In this document: positions 49,317 through 55,980 of the stretch, piece by piece
Numbering within the stretch: the first letter of the stretch is position 1
Layout of the letters: every line of letters starts with the position of its first letter
Origin: an uncultured Caldilinea sp.
GTDB lineage: Bacteria > Chloroflexota > Anaerolineae > Caldilineales > Caldilineaceae
Direction: 5' to 3'
DNA: 55,980 bases
NCBI RefSeq assembly: GCF_937128415.1
Contig: NZ_CAKZMJ010000083.1
Span: 1-55,980 of the forward strand
Position numbers and translations under genes: made by a program
Notes under the pieces: model-generated
The model's database searches: none
Seen by the model: the letters and a program-made list of their open reading frames with translations, nothing else
What the model was told of the DNA's origin: nothing

Positions 49317-50135
49317 ATGAGTGAAATCGTGGAAAAGTCTTCGACCTCGCCGGCGCTGCGCTATCTAGAGGCGGCGCAGCGCATCCTGACGCAAATCCGT
49401 GAGACGCAGACGCCCGCCATCGAGGCTGCGGCCCGCATCTGCGCCGACTCGATTGCGGCCGGCGGGCTGGTGCATCTCTTCGGCACGGGCCACTCGCGCA
49501 TTCCTGTCGAAGAGATGTTTCCGCGGCACGGGAGCTTTCCCGGCTTTCATCCGATTGTGGAGCTTTCGCTCACCAACCACACGCAGGTCGTCGGCGCCAA
49601 CGGCCAGCGCCAGGCGATGTTTCTGGAAAAGCTGGAAGGCTTCGGCGAGGTCATCCTGCGCAACTTTGTCTTTCATGCGCACGACAGCATGATCGTCTTC
49701 TCCAACGGCGGCGTCAACGGCGTCGTGATCGACGTGGCGCTGGGGGCCAAGCGCCGCGGCCTGCCGGTGATCGCCGTGGTCTCGCTGGCGCACAGCCTGG
49801 CTTCTCCGGTGCGCCACTCCTCTGGAAAACGACTCTCCGACATCGCCGACGTCACCATCGACAACTGTTCGCCGGTGGGGGACGCCATGGTGACCATCGA
49901 GGGTCTGGAGACGCCGGTGGGGCCGGGCTCGTCGATCGGCTACGTGGCGGTGGTGAATATGCTCAAATGCCTCGTGGCGGAGGAGCTGGTGAAGCGAGGC
50001 CAGCCGCCGCTGGTGTTGACGAGCGCAGCGTTGATCGGCGCCGAAGCCTCCGCCGATCTGTTCGAGCGCACCTACGACGACTATCGGGCGCGCGTGGCGC
50101 AGGTCTACGGCTGCCCGCCCGGAGGTGCACGGTGA
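49317..50135 (+). CDS. SIS-domain sugar isomerase-like protein (UPF0309 type)
   Basis: A 272-residue protein of the SIS (sugar isomerase) fold. The phosphosugar-binding run is LVHLFGTGHSRIPVEEMFPRHG, followed by SMIVFSNGGVNGVVIDVALGAKRRGLPVIAVVS. It resembles the UPF0309 group, relatives of the MurNAc-6-phosphate etherase and phosphosugar isomerases. AGGAAAG precedes the ATG. The downstream SDR start overlaps its stop (GTGA). An amino-sugar or ketose phosphate substrate is plausible with the ROK kinase nearby, but that is inference. Confidence 0.83.
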   Translation: MSEIVEKSSTSPALRYLEAAQRILTQIRETQTPAIEAAARICADSIAAGGLVHLFGTGHSRIPVEEMFPRHGSFPGFHPIVELSLTNHTQVVGANGQRQAMFLEKLEGFGEVILRNFVFHAHDSMIVFSNGGVNGVVIDVALGAKRRGLPVIAVVSLAHSLASPVRHSSGKRLSDIADVTIDNCSPVGDAMVTIEGLETPVGPGSSIGYVAVVNMLKCLVAEELVKRGQPPLVLTSAALIGAEASADLFERTYDDYRARVAQVYGCPPGGAR

Positions 50136-50902
50136 CGGAACGGCTGGCGGACAAGGTCGTGCTGGTCACCGGCGCGGCGAGCGGCATCGGTCGAGCCACG
50201 GCGCTGCGTTGTGCAGCGGAAGGCGCGCGCGTGGCGCTTTTCGACGTCGCCGCCGACGGCTTGCAGGAGACGTGCAGCCGCCTCGCCGCCGACCAGGCGC
50301 TGCCCGTGACCGTCGACCTCACGCAGCCGGCCGCGGTGGAGGCGGCGGTGGCGCAGATCATGGAGCGCTGGAGACGCCTGGACGGCCTTTTCAACGCTGC
50401 GGGCGGCAGCGGACGCGCGCACGGCGACGGGCCGGTTGACCGTTGCACGCTCGAGGGCTGGCGTTGGACGCTCGACCTCAACCTGACCACCGTCTTCCTG
50501 GTCTGCAAGTATGCGACGCCTGCGCTGCTCGCCAGCCGCGGGGCCGTCGTCAACCTGGCCTCGGTGCTGGGGCTGGTGGGCGGCGACGAAGACTTCGCCA
50601 CGCACGCCTACGCGGCCAGCAAAGCCGGAATCATCGGCTTGTCTCGAGCGATGGCGTCCTACTATGCGCCGCAGGGGCTGCGCGTCAACGTGATTGCGCC
50701 GGGGCTGATCGCCACGCCGATGAGCCGTCGCGCCCAGCAAGACCCGGCGATCCTGGCGCGGCTGACGCAGCTCCAGCCCCTCACCGGCGCCATGGGCATG
50801 CCGGAAGATGTGGCAAGTGCGGCGGTCTTTCTGCTGTCGGACGAGGCGCGCTTTATCACCGGCGCAGTGTTGACGGTCGACGGCGGTTGGACGGTGAGAT
50901 GA
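50132..50902 (+). CDS. Short-chain dehydrogenase/reductase
   Basis: A 256-residue classical SDR beginning with GTG at 50132 (GGAGG upstream; GTGA overlap with the SIS gene). The cofactor motif is VLVTGAASGIGRATA (TGxxxGIG), the NAG-like motif is FNAAGGSG, and the active site is Ser in ASVLGL and YAASK (Tyr-x3-Lys). The C-terminus FITGAVLTVDGGWTVR is typical. It would oxidise or reduce a sugar or polyol with NAD(P). The php-like lactonase gene follows after 19 bp. Confidence 0.92.
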   Translation: MTERLADKVVLVTGAASGIGRATALRCAAEGARVALFDVAADGLQETCSRLAADQALPVTVDLTQPAAVEAAVAQIMERWRRLDGLFNAAGGSGRAHGDGPVDRCTLEGWRWTLDLNLTTVFLVCKYATPALLASRGAVVNLASVLGLVGGDEDFATHAYAASKAGIIGLSRAMASYYAPQGLRVNVIAPGLIATPMSRRAQQDPAILARLTQLQPLTGAMGMPEDVASAAVFLLSDEARFITGAVLTVDGGWTVR

Positions 50903-50921
50903 GCAAGGAAGGGAAAAGAGA

Positions 50922-51848
<927 letters not shown>

Positions 51849-51887
51849 AAGCGCTCTTTGTTTACGTTTTCGCAAGATGACAGAATT

Positions 51888-51915
51888 TTGATGCTCTGGT
51901 AGACTTTTTTAGAAT
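51888..51915 (+). promoter_or_regulatory. Candidate promoter for the ribose-type ABC importer
   Basis: TTGATG (51888-51893), 16 nt, TAGAAT (51910-51915). The binding-protein gene starts about 195 nt downstream. No copy of the TTCAAAATA operator was found in this 263-bp gap. Confidence 0.45.
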
Positions 51916-52111
51916 TCCTGTACTTTCATCAATTTGAGCTTCCGTAGGGCTTGCGAGACGCTAAAGCCGCCCGAGATTTTACAACCGTTTTGTAGCTCTA
52001 CCCAGACAATCTGTGCACTCACATCAGGGACGCTCCCCTATCGTCGGCGTAACAACCCCTGATGGCAACATTTTCTAAACAACGCATAGAAAGGAAACAG
52101 GAGGAAAACGT

Positions 52112-53206
<1,095 letters not shown>

Positions 53207-53220
53207 AGAATGAGATAGGC

Positions 53221-53267
53221 TGCGTGGTGCGTGTTGTGTGGTGGATTGACGCAACACGCACCACGCA
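53221..53267. repeat. Perfect 16-bp inverted repeat inside the importer operon
   Basis: TGCGTGGTGCGTGTTG (53221-53236) and its exact complement (53252-53267) flank a 15-nt loop, between the binding-protein stop and the ATPase start. Sequence of the same style lies at 14650-14714. It may limit read-through and so set the binding-protein to ATPase ratio. Confidence 0.75.
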
Positions 53268-53295
53268 ACACGCAACCCATGCTACGCAACCACCC

Positions 53296-55768
<2,473 letters not shown>

Positions 55769-55772
<4 letters not shown>

Positions 55773-55980
55773 GCAGTGAATCGCGCGTAGTTCAAGGCCG
55801 CGCCGGCAAAGAACGATCCTTTCAGCGGTGGGCGGAGGAGAATCCGTTGGCGGTGCTGGCCGGCGTCTTCGTGCTTCTGTTTCTGGTGACGAGCGCCATT
55901 CAGCCTGGCTTTTTCTCGGTGAGCGGCGTTCGCAACACGTTGTTGCAGGCCGCCCCACTGGGCATCCTGGCGGCGGCGCA
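55769..55980 (+). CDS. Second RbsC-type sugar ABC permease (5' end only)
   Basis: The ATG at 55769 overlaps the previous stop. About 70 residues are visible: a charged N-terminus, then the hydrophobic run LAVLAGVFVLLFLVTSAIQPGFFS and NTLLQAAPLGILAAA, the start of the RbsC fold. The rest lies beyond the right edge. Confidence 0.85.

Overview
The window looks like chromosomal DNA from a Chloroflexota bacterium, most like the Caldilineae/Anaerolineae. The evidence is high GC content, lipoproteins with Ala/Pro-rich linkers after the lipobox, a VTC/DUF4956/lamin-tail cassette, secreted proteins ending in a 'YLP' motif, and SelB and ScpA scattered among transport genes. No rRNA, tRNA, CRISPR array, transposase or phage module was recognised. 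The taxonomic placement is inference from gene content only.

Layout. (1) 1-6.3 kb, minus strand: a phosphate-starvation operon reading phoR-like kinase, phoB-like regulator, a GspE_N/USP protein, then pstS-pstC-pstA-pstB, with pstB running off the left edge. (2) 6.4-11.3 kb: a methyltransferase, an MFS transporter, a GT1 glycosyltransferase, elongation factor P and an ICMT-like methyltransferase. (3) 11.4-14.6 kb, plus strand: an overlapping four-gene cassette of anchored pentapeptide-repeat protein, VTC-domain protein, DUF4956 membrane protein and lamin-tail-domain protein. (4) 14.7-18 kb, minus strand: a coiled-coil protein and selB. (5) 18.3-22.3 kb, plus strand: two GT4 glycosyltransferases, a small membrane protein and a renalase-like FAD protein. 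(6) 22.3-26.7 kb: a tandem 122-bp repeat, a radical-SAM DNA repair/modification protein with a perfect LexA-type box inside its promoter, dtd, an aldo/keto reductase, an unknown protein and scpA. (7) 26.7-33.7 kb, minus strand: two large paralogues that share a clan-A glycosidase-like head and carry different peptidoglycan hydrolase tails. (8) 33.8-39.7 kb, minus strand: a complete branched-chain amino acid-type ABC operon, livKHMGF. (9) 39.8-41.8 kb: a SNF2-like helicase. (10) 41.8-44.35 kb, minus strand: an FAH-family enzyme lying between two decayed gene ends, then a YhfZ-family regulator. (11) 44.6 kb to the right edge, plus strand: a catabolic locus with FAD oxidoreductase, ROK kinase, two Gfo/Idh/MocA dehydrogenases, SIS protein, SDR and phosphotriesterase-family lactonase, followed by a ribose-type ABC importer.

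How the parts work together. The pst and liv operons are complete importers with conventional gene order. The most interesting unit is region 10-11. A divergent YhfZ-type regulator faces a strong sigma-70-like promoter, and a 17-nt sequence recurs at both ends of the shared intergenic region. The enzymes would fit oxidation, lactone opening, phosphorylation and isomerisation of an unidentified imported carbohydrate. The second notable point is the LexA-type operator between the -35 and -10 of the radical-SAM gene, which suggests SOS control of a poorly understood DNA repair or modification protein.
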